Assembly (NCBI GenBank): GCA_023957995.1
Contig: JAMLGK010000014.1
Span: 27,124 to 91,123, forward strand
DNA length: 64,000 nt
From: Microthrixaceae bacterium
Lineage (GTDB): Bacteria; Actinomycetota; Acidimicrobiia; Acidimicrobiales; Microtrichaceae
Direction: 5' to 3'
The translations under genes were made by a program, and so were the position numbers. Below, piece by piece: positions 8,980-17,738 of the stretch (position 1 is its first letter; the number at the start of each line of letters is the position of its first letter). The notes beneath the pieces are model-generated. The model did no database searches and had not been told where the DNA came from. It saw only the letters and a program-made list of their open reading frames with translations.

Positions 8980-10146
8980 ATGCCACTCGATCGTCGCAAG
9001 TTCATCGTCGGCGGGGCCGCTGCGGGCGGCACCGCGCTGGTTGCAGGCTGCACCTCCGCCGACGACGGAACCGCGTCCACCACCACAGCAGAAACGTCCG
9101 GGGCCACATCACCCACCCCGGTGCCTGCGGAACTCGCCGACACGGAACTGCCCGAGGCCCCCGAACAGCCGTTGCGCGTGATCATCGATTCAGACGCCGC
9201 CAATGAGATCGACGACCAGTTCGCCCTGGCCTGGGCACTGATGGCGCCTGAAGCGCTGCAGATCGAGGCGATCACCGCCGCACCGTTCAGCTTCGGTGAC
9301 TACCTGGCGGGCCTCCTCGCCGCCCAGGAAGCGCGCGGTGAGGGACCGGCAACGCCCTTCGAGGAACTCGCGGTCACCACCGGCTCCGAAGGCATCGAGA
9401 AGCTCCGTTCCGACGCCGGAGCCGGAGCGGGGATGAGCGCGAGCCTGGCCGAGATAGAGCGGGTGCTGGATGCGGCCGCTCCGGTGAACCGACCTCCGGC
9501 GGTGCCCGGGTCGGAGTCGTTCCTGCCGAGTGTCACCGAACCCGTACCGAGCGCAGCGGCAACCGCCATCATCGAAGCAGCACACGCCGGCGACACCCCC
9601 CTCTACGTGCCGGTCCTCGGAGCCGCCACCAACGTCGCATCGGCGCTCCTGGAGGATCCCACGATCGCGGACCGGATCGTGGTGGTGTTCGTCGCCGGCT
9701 TCCCGAGCGCGAGCCCACAGGTCGATGAGAGCTTCAACCTGCTCGGGGACGTCAACGCTTCACGGGTGTTGTTCGCGAAGGCTCCGAAGCTCCTGTACAT
9801 ACCGGGCTACGGCGTCTCGGAGACCCTCACCACCCCCAAGGTGGAAGTGGATGCCTACCTGGCGGGCCGGGGTGCCCTCGGCGACCTGCTGGCCGAGCTG
9901 ATGGCGCGCAAGGTCGCACCGGATGGGCGGACCGTGCCCGGGAACCGGCGCGTCATGTGGGACATGGCCCCGATCGCCTGGCTGATCGATCAGGGCTGGC
10001 TGTCCACGTTCCGCACCGGACGCGGCACCATCCGCGACGACCACCGTTGGGAACCCGCTCCCGGCGAGATGACCGAGGCGTTCCAGATCGACGACGTCGC
10101 TGTGTTCACCGACTTCTTCGCGAGATTCGACCCCGACCGCGGTTGA
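8980..10146 (+). CDS. Tat-exported lipoprotein with nucleoside-hydrolase fold
   Basis: Predicted cell-surface protein of 388 residues. The N-terminus has a twin-arginine signal (DRRKFIVGG) and then a lipobox ending in LVAGC, so it is probably a Tat-exported lipoprotein, followed by a Thr/Ala-rich linker. The mature part begins with VIIDSDAANEIDDQFAL, a variant of the DxDxxxDD calcium-binding motif of inosine-uridine nucleoside hydrolases. The NEIDDQ form is less common than DTDPGxDD, so substrate may differ from ordinary ribonucleosides. ATG 8980 is supported by GAGG about 8 nt upstream. It would act on nucleosides or related glycosides outside the membrane. Confidence 0.82.
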   Translation: MPLDRRKFIVGGAAAGGTALVAGCTSADDGTASTTTAETSGATSPTPVPAELADTELPEAPEQPLRVIIDSDAANEIDDQFALAWALMAPEALQIEAITAAPFSFGDYLAGLLAAQEARGEGPATPFEELAVTTGSEGIEKLRSDAGAGAGMSASLAEIERVLDAAAPVNRPPAVPGSESFLPSVTEPVPSAAATAIIEAAHAGDTPLYVPVLGAATNVASALLEDPTIADRIVVVFVAGFPSASPQVDESFNLLGDVNASRVLFAKAPKLLYIPGYGVSETLTTPKVEVDAYLAGRGALGDLLAELMARKVAPDGRTVPGNRRVMWDMAPIAWLIDQGWLSTFRTGRGTIRDDHRWEPAPGEMTEAFQIDDVAVFTDFFARFDPDRG

Positions 10147-10179
10147 CCGACACCCGGTCCCGGCTGGCGGCCGCCACGG

Positions 10180-10977
10180 TCAGTCCCGTGCCGCCAGCAG
10201 CGCTCCGACGAGCAGCGCTCCGGCCACGATCACCAGGGCTGCGTTGGACAGCGCCAACAGCACGAACGGAACCACGACCCAGATCGCGAGGGCCGCGGCC
10301 ACCACGCCGAGCACGGTACGCAACACCGTCGAGCTGACGATCCTGGCGAAGGTGCCCCGTGCATCCGGATCGGGAGGTCTCGACACGAGCGACACCGCGA
10401 CCACGAGCGCCGCCAGGACGATCTGCACCACCGACACCTCTGTGGGCGTGGGCGAGAGCTGGAAGGAAGCTCCCAGGAAGTCGACCTGGCCACCCGACGC
10501 TGCGCCTCCCGGCAGGAGTTCCAGCAGTGACACGAGGATCACCAACGCTGCGCTCGAGAGGGTCAGCAGCCGATGGATGTTGATGTTTGCGCGCTGCTCC
10601 GACGACCTGGCCAGTTCTGCGGCCTCCCGAGCAGCTGCCTGCTCGGCGGCCCTTCGTCGGGCCTCGTCCCGTCGTGCCTCCCAGGCACGGCGCTCGATCT
10701 CCCGTTCGCGTTGCTCGAAGCGCTGCTGGATGCCGAGCATCGCGCCTCCGGCCACGGGACGGGTGTCGTGCAACCAGGAGTCGTACTCGCTGCGCAGCTC
10801 CGGGTCGGCCAGCACCCGCCAAGCCGCCTGGAGCGCCTCGAAGTCATGCTCTGACCCGCCGGAGTCCGGGTGCAATTGCTTCACCCGTCGACGGTAAGCC
10901 GCCTTCAGCTCGCGTTCCCCTGCGTCAGGATCCACACCGAGCACCTCGTAGTGGCTGAGCCTCGTGGGAGTTGTCAC
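10180..10977 (-). CDS. J-domain membrane protein (DnaJ-like)
   Basis: A J domain occupies residues 8-70, with the HPD tripeptide intact (KQLHPDSGG), so it should stimulate an Hsp70 partner. It is followed by a long charged helix rich in Glu/Arg (about 80-125, probable coiled coil), then three or four membrane spans to the C-terminus. There is no Gly/Phe region or zinc finger, so it is a class C J protein that would place Hsp70 activity at the membrane. It stands alone, convergent with the nucleoside-hydrolase-like gene. A large hairpin (11021-11072) lies just upstream of its start. Confidence 0.88.
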   Translation of the reverse strand: MTTPTRLSHYEVLGVDPDAGERELKAAYRRRVKQLHPDSGGSEHDFEALQAAWRVLADPELRSEYDSWLHDTRPVAGGAMLGIQQRFEQREREIERRAWEARRDEARRRAAEQAAAREAAELARSSEQRANINIHRLLTLSSAALVILVSLLELLPGGAASGGQVDFLGASFQLSPTPTEVSVVQIVLAALVVAVSLVSRPPDPDARGTFARIVSSTVLRTVLGVVAAALAIWVVVPFVLLALSNAALVIVAGALLVGALLAARD

Positions 10978-11020
10978 CTCGGTCCCCCTGGGTCTGCCGG
11001 ATCGGGGCCGGCCGGATTCG

Positions 11021-11072
11021 AACAGTGTTGGATACCGCCACCGAGATCCCGGCGGTGGTATCCAACACTGTT
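11021..11072. terminator. Large hairpin, possible terminator or leader structure
   Basis: Perfect 16-bp arms AACAGTGTTGGATACC (11021-11036) and GGTATCCAACACTGTT (11057-11072). Internal pairing continues for about seven positions with one wobble and one mismatch, leaving a 6-nt loop. It lies downstream of the TQXA gene and upstream of the J-domain gene, both on the minus strand. No T-tract follows, so it could end the first transcript or structure the leader of the second. Confidence 0.7.
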
Positions 11073-11137
11073 ATCGGCAGAACTCGTGCCGGCTGGAGGA
11101 ATCCGAACCCGGGATCCGCTGACCCCGGTCCGCCCGG

Positions 11138-12613
11138 TCAGCCCTCGGTGCGGTCCGGGGTGCGGCCCCTGGATGCCGCGAGGAGTCCGAGACCGACGAT
11201 CAGGGCCAGCGCTCCTGCCCCGAGTACCGCCGACGTGGCCGAGGAGCCCGTGTAGGCGAGACTGGTCCCGGTGCTGCCCGATGACGTGGTCGAACGGGTG
11301 ACGACCGCACGCTGCACGGTGGCTGTCGGCGCCTCCGGGGTGGTCACCTCGCTGGGTGGTTCCTCCGTCGGCGTGGTCGTCGTGGGCTGGGTTGTGGGGA
11401 CACTCGTCGTGGTGGTCGAGGTCGTGGTGCTGGTCGAGGTGGTGCTGGTCGACGTGGTGCTGGTCGTCGAGGTGGTGCTCGGTGGCGTGTAGATCACCGC
11501 GAGCGACGCCTCGGCGGACACCTGGGTGTCACGGGAGTCGTGGGAGACCAGGTCCTGGGTGGTTCCACGGTCGATGTAGACCAGTTGGTCACCGGTGGAG
11601 ACTCCGCTCGCCGTGGCGACGATCTCGCCGTCACTGGTGATCACCGTGCACAGGGTCACGTTGCCGTTGCTGGTGCTCACGGTTTCGACATCGGTACCGG
11701 TGTCACAGGTACCGGAGAGCGAGTCGTAGGGATGCAGGGGACCGACGCTCGAGCCGACGCCCACCGGGTCCACTCCCTGGGCGGAGAACTCGAACAGTGC
11801 AACGTCGCCTTCGGTGGATGCCGCGATGCTGATCGAGGGCACCTCCGCCACCGGTTCGGCGTCAGCCGCCGCAACCAGTTCGGCGTAGCGGGCGAGCACC
11901 TGTGAGGTGGTCACGTCGCCAGCCTCCCAGGGCAGGTTCCACCGCTTGTAGAGGCCCTGGTCGGAGAGGTAGCTGCCGAGGGCGGGATCGAATCCGTCCG
12001 AGTAGTGCCAGATCGCAGTCTGGACGGCGGCGAGTTCGATACGGAGGTCAGCCGGCAGGGGCAGCGAGTCGTAGTAGCTGTGGCCCGCAGCCGGACCCTG
12101 TGCGTACTGGTGCACGAGCGGGTACTCGGCGGTCACGTCCTCGGAGGCGATGACGTTCTCCTGCCAGTCGAAGATTCCCTTTCCAGGCCGGAGGCGCAGC
12201 ACGTTGCGCGGGTCGGGAAGCCTGTTGTCGGCCAGCACGGCCCGGATCCGGTTGGCGTTGGCCCTCACCAGGTCGCTGTTGGCGTCGGCGATCGAGGCCA
12301 GATCCGCCTCGGTCCCCCCGGCCGCACCTCCACCCACCGGAGCCTGGGTGCAGAAGGCCCAGACGGGGCCGTTGCCGACATCCACGACGTCTGCGGAGAT
12401 GTAGGTCGCACCCCAGGGGCCGTGCGCCTTCATGGCTGCGCTCACCGTCAGCGGTGCGAGGTTGACCACCTCCTGGCCGGGGTCGGCCGAGGCGAGGGTT
12501 CCGGCTGAACCAGCTCCGAACACGAGACCGATCACGCCGACCGCGGCAAGGATCCTGCCGATCAGGGTCGGGGTGGTGAGCTTGCGGTTGTCCTGTGGGG
12601 CACTCTCGGGCAT
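11138..12613 (-). CDS. TQXA thioester-domain surface protein with sortase-like C-terminus
   Basis: Secreted surface protein, about 491 residues. After a signal segment (LIGRILAAVGVIGLVFG) comes a TQXA thioester domain: Cys88 in WAFCTQAP and Gln198 in VQTAIWHYSDG are the pair expected to form an internal thioester that can bond covalently to host or matrix amines. A short beta-rich region, a Thr/Ser-rich low-complexity stalk (near residues 395-435) and a C-terminal LAYTG motif, membrane span and Arg-containing tail follow, as in sortase substrates. ATG 12613 is taken as the start; GTG 12655 is also open. No sortase gene is in the window. The 130 bases between its start and the next gene hold nothing I recognise. 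Confidence 0.85.
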   Translation of the reverse strand: MPESAPQDNRKLTTPTLIGRILAAVGVIGLVFGAGSAGTLASADPGQEVVNLAPLTVSAAMKAHGPWGATYISADVVDVGNGPVWAFCTQAPVGGGAAGGTEADLASIADANSDLVRANANRIRAVLADNRLPDPRNVLRLRPGKGIFDWQENVIASEDVTAEYPLVHQYAQGPAAGHSYYDSLPLPADLRIELAAVQTAIWHYSDGFDPALGSYLSDQGLYKRWNLPWEAGDVTTSQVLARYAELVAAADAEPVAEVPSISIAASTEGDVALFEFSAQGVDPVGVGSSVGPLHPYDSLSGTCDTGTDVETVSTSNGNVTLCTVITSDGEIVATASGVSTGDQLVYIDRGTTQDLVSHDSRDTQVSAEASLAVIYTPPSTTSTTSTTSTSTTSTSTTTSTTTTSVPTTQPTTTTPTEEPPSEVTTPEAPTATVQRAVVTRSTTSSGSTGTSLAYTGSSATSAVLGAGALALIVGLGLLAASRGRTPDRTEG

Positions 12614-12742
12614 CTGGGGGCTTCCGATCTGCGGGGCGATTGCTTGCACCACCAATGATCGGGGCTCGATGCTCCGATTGCATGGGCCGGTGGCCCCTAC
12701 CCGACCGGGTAGTTCTCCCAGTCGGATCCACCCCGCAGGCGA

Positions 12743-14089
12743 CTACTGCGCCGGCGCGTCGCCCGCCGAGCGCTCAGGGACGCCCGCCATGCCCGCCAGG
12801 AACTGCAGCACGGCCAGGAACACCACCGCCACGGCGGCAACCACGACGACCGTCATCCCGGTCGGCTGGCTGATGATCACCAGGACCAATCCGGCTACCA
12901 CGAGCACCGCCACCCTGAGCCCGGTGAGGTACTTCGCACAGAATCCCGGGACCGGGCCCAGGCCGACGTGCTGTGTGGCCGCATCGGAACCCCGACCGAG
13001 GATGCCGTTCCAGAAACCCCGGACCTTCCCGGCGACCGAGCCAGGTCCGAGCACCCAGGCCCCCAGGCTGAGTACCAACCCCAGCACGAACAGGAAGCGA
13101 ACGGCCTGGAGCACGAAGCGGGTGAGGATGTCGAAGGTGGCGGCGACAGCGAGGGGGTTCTCCACCACGTCCGGAAGGTTGGAGAGGAACAGCTCGCGGC
13201 CCAGGGCCATGCCCACGATGACCACGAACATGGAGATGGCGATACCCACCCCCACGTGCAGCACTCCCTTGCGCCGGTCCACCGCAACAGCTATCGACCC
13301 GATCAGGAGTCCGAGGGTCAGCACCACGGCGATCCATGCCGTGGTGTCCATGATCGAGACCTCTCGCTGGATCGAGGCGAGTTGGGAGGAATCGAACAGG
13401 ACGAACTCGGCGTTCAGCTTGTCGGTGGGAATCTTCGACTCGAGGTCGGTGCCCAGCTGGTCATCGATGAGCGCCAGCGCCTCCGAGACCAACGGTTGCA
13501 GCTCGAGCACGACCTGACCATCGGCGAAGTCGAGCACCTTGCCCTCCTTGCCGGTGAGCGCTGCGACCAGCGCGTCGTGGGCCGTTCGGTTGATCCCGTC
13601 CCATGCCTTGGCGAACTGGTCGCTCTCCACGACCTTGTCCGCAGCCTTGTCGATCAGGTTGTCGGCCCCGGCAGCGATCGGCGCTGCCAGGAACGAGGCC
13701 TCCTCGGGCAGGGCGTCCTGCGCCAGTGACTTGATGTCCGCAGCATCGGAGACCGCGGTGGCGATCCGATCCGAGACGGCCTTCTGCACCTCGGAGTCCT
13801 TGGCGAGGGGGGCCACCGTGTCCACGTAGCGGTCCGTGTCGAGCACCACATTGCGGGTCCACACCCCGAGCACCGACACCACCAGCAGGATGGATCCGAG
13901 CACGGCCATGACCAGCGAGACCCTGTCGCGACGCCTCGAGGTGTGCGACACGCCGTCCGGGCCGACAGCGAGCTGCGCCCGGAGTCGCTCGTTCTCCTCG
14001 CGCAGCTTCTCGAGTTCGGCTCTGGTGGCAGTAGCGCCGCCGGCTTCGGCGTCGTCGCCACTGCCGCTCGTCTCGTCATCTGTGGTCAT
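12743..14089 (-). CDS. Four-span integral membrane protein with N-terminal coiled coil
   Basis: Protein of 448 residues. An acidic N-terminus and short leucine-rich coiled coil (RAELEKLREENERLRAQL, about residues 22-42) precede a first membrane span (VSLVMAVLGSILLVVSVLGVW). A large extracytoplasmic region of roughly 170 residues rich in Ala/Asp helices follows, then three spans and a C-terminal pair of hydrophobic segments. This layout matches actinobacterial conserved membrane proteins of unknown role. Its start overlaps the stop of the upstream gene (ATGA, 14086-14089), so it is translated with gadB and the YrhK-like gene. It may help that operon in acid or envelope stress, which is inference from position only. 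Confidence 0.75.
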   Translation of the reverse strand: MTTDDETSGSGDDAEAGGATATRAELEKLREENERLRAQLAVGPDGVSHTSRRRDRVSLVMAVLGSILLVVSVLGVWTRNVVLDTDRYVDTVAPLAKDSEVQKAVSDRIATAVSDAADIKSLAQDALPEEASFLAAPIAAGADNLIDKAADKVVESDQFAKAWDGINRTAHDALVAALTGKEGKVLDFADGQVVLELQPLVSEALALIDDQLGTDLESKIPTDKLNAEFVLFDSSQLASIQREVSIMDTTAWIAVVLTLGLLIGSIAVAVDRRKGVLHVGVGIAISMFVVIVGMALGRELFLSNLPDVVENPLAVAATFDILTRFVLQAVRFLFVLGLVLSLGAWVLGPGSVAGKVRGFWNGILGRGSDAATQHVGLGPVPGFCAKYLTGLRVAVLVVAGLVLVIISQPTGMTVVVVAAVAVVFLAVLQFLAGMAGVPERSAGDAPAQ

Positions 14090-15066
14090 GGTCGGACCTT
14101 TCGGTCGGGTGTCGGACTAGCCATCGAATCGGAAGAAGGCCCATCGGGACCCACGGCACCAGCAGGTGGCGCATCATTGTCGAGCGACGACTCCACGGGC
14201 AACAGGGCGGCGCCCGCCAGGAAACAGATCGCCCCGCTGAACGTACCCAGGTTCACCAGGGACGGATTCGCCACTTCCTCATTGGTCCCCGGGTACCTGG
14301 CGGCGACCGCGGAGACGCCGAAGGCGATCGACCCCAACATGTTGAGTGCAGCTATGCGCCAACCGGTGGAACGATCGCTGCGCGGGAGCACACCGCGGTT
14401 CACCTCCGAGTACGCCAGCCAGCTCGCCACCAGGAAGCAGATCGAGCCACCCACGTCAGGCGCCCAGATCAGATTGCGCACGCGGGTGGGATCGGGACTG
14501 GGAGAGATCGCCGCGAAGGTGCTGACGTTGAACATCAGGGTGCCTGCGAACTGGACCACGGTGGACCACCAGTCCAGCCGGCGCGGGGTCCAGCCGACGA
14601 TGGCGCGGATCCTCGAGGGCCGCGGGGAGTCGCGCCTGATCCCCTCGGGGGCGGCGAGCACCTCGTGGTACGCCAGATAGGCGGCCGAGGTGAAGAAGAT
14701 GGAGCCGACGAAGAACGTGATCCCGACCGTGCGGGAAGGCACTGCGTTGAAGTACCAGGGCAGCGATCCGAGGGCGAAACAGATCGAGCCGATACCGAAG
14801 AGCGAACCCAGGGCCATGCTCATCCGGCTGGGCGGGGGCCTGCGTCGGACCTGTCCCGCCTCCACGACCGGTCGGCCGGAACTCCTCAGCCCCAGGCCCT
14901 TGCGGTGGCGCCGCGAGGTCCACTCGAAGTCACCACCTCCGGGCGATGTCAGCCGCGCGTGCGTGACGAAACCGAGTGGGCCGGTCGTCTCCTCCAAGCG
15001 CCAGCCGTCGGGGAGGTCCCCCAACGCCGGAGCGGCCCCCGCCGCGAGGGCAGGGGTGGAACTCAT
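14086..15066 (-). CDS. YrhK-like multi-span membrane protein
   Basis: Protein of 326 residues with a soluble N-terminal ~75 residues and then about eight membrane spans. Four variants of one motif recur: GSICFALGSLPWY, GSIFFTSAAYLAYHEV, GGSICFLVASWLAYSEV and SGAICFLAGAALLPVE. These resemble the YrhK domain, so the protein is probably several YrhK units in tandem. The function of YrhK proteins is not known. Both ends overlap neighbours by four bases (start at 15066 in the gadB stop, stop in the start of the gene at 14089), indicating translational coupling in one operon. Confidence 0.75.
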   Translation of the reverse strand: MSSTPALAAGAAPALGDLPDGWRLEETTGPLGFVTHARLTSPGGGDFEWTSRRHRKGLGLRSSGRPVVEAGQVRRRPPPSRMSMALGSLFGIGSICFALGSLPWYFNAVPSRTVGITFFVGSIFFTSAAYLAYHEVLAAPEGIRRDSPRPSRIRAIVGWTPRRLDWWSTVVQFAGTLMFNVSTFAAISPSPDPTRVRNLIWAPDVGGSICFLVASWLAYSEVNRGVLPRSDRSTGWRIAALNMLGSIAFGVSAVAARYPGTNEEVANPSLVNLGTFSGAICFLAGAALLPVESSLDNDAPPAGAVGPDGPSSDSMASPTPDRKVRP

Positions 15067-16487
15067 CTACCCAGACCGGTGCGGGCCTTGCCGTGCGCCG
15101 CGGAGTGAGCGGGATGGGTCCACACATCGGGCTTGGTGGTCGGCCGCTGCTTCGGCTGCTCGGCCGCGAGATCGTTGTATGCCTTGTCGAGATCCGAGAG
15201 AAGCAGGTCGATCATCAGTCGCGAGAGGTCCAGCCTCACCACCACACGCAGGAGGTGGACATCCTCGGCATCGGGCGGAAGGCTGTAGGCGGGAACGATC
15301 CAGCCGTTCTCGCGGAGCCGTGCCGAGAGGTGGTAGACGTCGAATCCGGGGTCGTCGGCCAGCTTGAAGGTCACCACCGGCTCGGCCAGGCCCGGGTTCA
15401 GGATCTCGAAGCGCCCGGAGGCCGCAAGGGCCTCGTTCAGGTGAGCCGCGTTGGCGAGCATGTTCCGCACGATCGAGGTGTAACCCGTCCTGCCCAGACG
15501 CAGGAAGTTGTACATCTGCGCCTGGATCATCGCGGAGCCGCGGGAGAAGTTGAAGGTGTAGGTGGGCTGGGCACCACCCAGGTAGTTCACGCTGAACACG
15601 AGGTCCTCGGGCAGCTTGGACTTGTCGCGGAACACGAGCCATCCCACTCCGGGATACACCAAGCCGTACTTGTGCCCGGACACATTTATCGACGCCACCT
15701 GCTCGAGTCGGAAGTCCCAGAGCAGATCGGGTTCGGCGAAGGGCGCGATGAAACCGCCGCTCGCCCCATCGACGTGAAGGGGAATGTTCCAGCCCTTCTC
15801 GGTCTTGATGCGCACCAGCAGGTCGTTGAGGTCCTCGATCGGGTCGGCCTCGCCTATGTGGGTGGTGCCCAGGACTGCACCCACCGCGATGGTGTTCTCA
15901 TCGATCACCGCTTCGACATCCTCCACAGCTAGGACATAGCGGTCGGGGCGCATCGGGATCTTGCGCATCTCCACGTCGAAGTAGTTCGCGAACTTGTCCC
16001 ACACCACGTGGGTCTCGGCTCCGTAGACGACGTTCGGGGTGCTGTGGTCCAGGCCCGCCTCCTTGCGGCGGTTCACCCATGCCCTCTTGTGGGCCAGCAA
16101 CCCGAGCATGATCGCCTCGGAGGATCCGATGGTGCCGACCCCGACGACCTCGGCGGGATCCGGAGCGTTGAACAGGTCGCCCAACATGTGCACACACCCC
16201 TCCTCGATGAGCGACGCTGCGGGATACTCGTCGTGGTCGATGTGGTTCTTGCGGAGCGTGTCCTGGATCAGCTGCTCCGCCTCGGGCTCCATCCAGGTGG
16301 TCACGAACGAGGCCAGGTTCAGGGTCTCGCGACCATCGAGCATGAGCCCGGTGTGCAGGAGTTCGTAGGCCTCCTCGGAGGGCATTCCACCCTCGGGGAA
16401 CTGGCTGCGGTCGAGGTGTGTTCGAAATCCCGCCCGCCCGTGGATCGGGGTGGTGTCTGATTCCGGATGCGGTATCTCGGCGGTCAT
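15063..16487 (-). CDS. gadB: Glutamate decarboxylase
   Basis: PLP enzyme of 474 residues that turns glutamate into GABA and CO2 while consuming a proton. The group II decarboxylase signature is complete: cofactor-stacking and phosphate contacts near VGTIGSSEAIMLG, HVDGASGG with the PLP-nitrogen Asp, and the Schiff-base lysine in NVSGHKYGLVYPG. Length matches the bacterial GadA/GadB family. It is the first gene of a coupled three-gene operon with the YrhK-like and four-span membrane proteins. No GadC-type glutamate/GABA antiporter is recognisable, which is unusual for an acid-resistance locus. GABA could instead feed the semialdehyde dehydrogenase at 3498-5114. Confidence 0.95.
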   Translation of the reverse strand: MTAEIPHPESDTTPIHGRAGFRTHLDRSQFPEGGMPSEEAYELLHTGLMLDGRETLNLASFVTTWMEPEAEQLIQDTLRKNHIDHDEYPAASLIEEGCVHMLGDLFNAPDPAEVVGVGTIGSSEAIMLGLLAHKRAWVNRRKEAGLDHSTPNVVYGAETHVVWDKFANYFDVEMRKIPMRPDRYVLAVEDVEAVIDENTIAVGAVLGTTHIGEADPIEDLNDLLVRIKTEKGWNIPLHVDGASGGFIAPFAEPDLLWDFRLEQVASINVSGHKYGLVYPGVGWLVFRDKSKLPEDLVFSVNYLGGAQPTYTFNFSRGSAMIQAQMYNFLRLGRTGYTSIVRNMLANAAHLNEALAASGRFEILNPGLAEPVVTFKLADDPGFDVYHLSARLRENGWIVPAYSLPPDAEDVHLLRVVVRLDLSRLMIDLLLSDLDKAYNDLAAEQPKQRPTTKPDVWTHPAHSAAHGKARTGLGR

Positions 16488-16606
16488 GGGGCCTTCCAGG
16501 TGGTGGGATGGACCGGTCTGGTCCGGTTTCGACGGTTCGTCGAGCCACGCTACCTATGATCAGTCACCCACCGACGGAAGCGCCGGCTGGGTCGATCGAA
16601 CGGTGC

Positions 16607-16924
16607 TCAGGCAAGGATCTTGGCCTTCTCCGCTTCGAACTCCGCGTCGGTCAGCACACCCTGGTCGCGGAGGGCAGCGAGGTCCTTCAGTTGGGCGATC
16701 GTGTCGCCGGTGCCCGTGGCCGCCGGTTGGGGCGGCTGCGGCGCGGGTTGTGCATAGCTCTGCTGTGGAGCCTGCTGCGCATACGCGGCCTCACGTTCTG
16801 CGTAGATCTGCGCGTCGCGCCCGGCGAAGCGCTCCGCCTGGCGACGTTGCACCCTTCCGTTCACAGCCGAAGCCGTACCCGCGATAACCGCGGTGCGGGC
16901 CACTCCTCTCAGAAGTCCTGGCAT
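16607..16924 (-). CDS. Small SHOCT-domain protein
   Basis: Protein of 105 residues. The C-terminal ~30 residues (TIAQLKDLAALRDQGVLTDAEFEAEKAKILA) form a SHOCT motif, an oligomerisation or scaffold element found at protein ends. Before it is a Gln/Pro/Ala-rich linker, and at the N-terminus a basic, weakly hydrophobic helix. A very strong ribosome site (AAGGAGGAGG) precedes ATG 16924. It stands as a single gene between gadB and the DUF6325-like gene. Confidence 0.85.
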   Translation of the reverse strand: MPGLLRGVARTAVIAGTASAVNGRVQRRQAERFAGRDAQIYAEREAAYAQQAPQQSYAQPAPQPPQPAATGTGDTIAQLKDLAALRDQGVLTDAEFEAEKAKILA

Positions 16925-17022
16925 TGGCTACCTCCTCCTTAGTGAATCCGGATCTGGATCGAATCCTGCCACCCGGCCGACCGTTCCGCACGGGACCAGC
17001 GGGGTGTCAGCGCGCACCTGTC

Positions 17023-17469
17023 TCAGGCGTCCTGGGCATCGAGCGATTCGATGGCGTCGAGGACCACCTGGGCGGGAATGCGGTCGCTGGCCACCAGTCG
17101 GCCCCCTACCGAATCGACAGCGTCCACGAACCTCGAGGCCCACGTGTTCTCGTATGCGAGCAGGAGTGCGGTCACACCCGATTCCAGGATCGAACCGACC
17201 TCGGCCACATCCCCCTCGTCGAACAGACCGCTCTGGGCACCTCGGAACGCCGAGAACCCATCGAGCTCGTCATCGCTGACCTCCGAGCGCTGGGTGGACG
17301 CGTCCGCCTGCTTGTGGACGATGGCTATGTCGAGCAGCGACACCGTTGCCGAGTCGAGAACCCGGGAGAGTTCGGCGGCGACCACACCGGTGGTGGCACC
17401 CGCCGGGAACTCGATCACTACGAAGTCGATCGGACCCGGAGCCTGTCGGCCACTGTCGTTGTCGCTCAT
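17023..17469 (-). CDS. DUF1269/DUF6325-like protein
   Basis: Soluble protein of 148 residues, acidic and with no membrane span. It reads like the actinobacterial family in which a short ferredoxin-like fold (DFVVIEFPAG...LLDIAIVHK) leads to a C-terminal TALLLAYENTWASRF segment. These proteins often sit beside SHOCT proteins in actinobacteria, as here, and are thought to be stress related. The function is not established. GGAGG lies 6 nt before ATG 17469. Confidence 0.72.
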   Translation of the reverse strand: MSDNDSGRQAPGPIDFVVIEFPAGATTGVVAAELSRVLDSATVSLLDIAIVHKQADASTQRSEVSDDELDGFSAFRGAQSGLFDEGDVAEVGSILESGVTALLLAYENTWASRFVDAVDSVGGRLVASDRIPAQVVLDAIESLDAQDA

Positions 17470-17518
17470 GGAACCTCCAGGATGAGACGTCGCCCCCTCG
17501 ATCGGGGGTACCTACCAA

Positions 17519-17637
17519 TGATTGTCCTGCTACTGATCTGATTGTCCTGCTACTGATCGCCTGTGTTTCTACCACTGACTGATCGTCTGGGTGTCCACTA
17601 CTGACTGTTTGTGCGCCCATTACTGATGGTCCGATTG
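17519..17637. repeat. Degenerate tandem repeats in an intergenic region
   Basis: A 20-nt unit ending in CTGCTACTGATC is present twice back to back (17519-17538 and 17539-17558). Looser copies built around TACTGA or CACTGACTG follow to about 17637. The gap of about 270 bases (17470-17738) holds no gene I can support, only these repeats and the hairpin at 17656-17686. Confidence 0.75.
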
Positions 17638-17655
17638 TGGTCCGGTGGACGCCGG

Positions 17656-17686
17656 CGTGGAATCACCCGTTGCGGGTGATTCCACG
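17656..17686. promoter_or_regulatory. Perfect 14-bp hairpin upstream of the 65-residue protein and LAL regulator
   Basis: Arms CGTGGAATCACCCG and CGGGTGATTCCACG are exactly complementary around a TTG loop. It lies 52 nt before ATG 17739. It could be an attenuator or terminator in the leader, or a protein-binding palindrome. No T-run follows it. Confidence 0.7.
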
Positions 17687-17738
17687 AGCGGGATGGACGA
17701 GCATCCTTGCAACCCGAGTCACCTCCGCGGAGCGGCCG

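Noticed and set aside
11005..11030. tRNA-like 3-prime end, GGATTCGAAC near the long hairpin
   Set aside because: The T-stem cannot pair (CACTG against CCGGC) and no acceptor, D or anticodon arms can be laid out.
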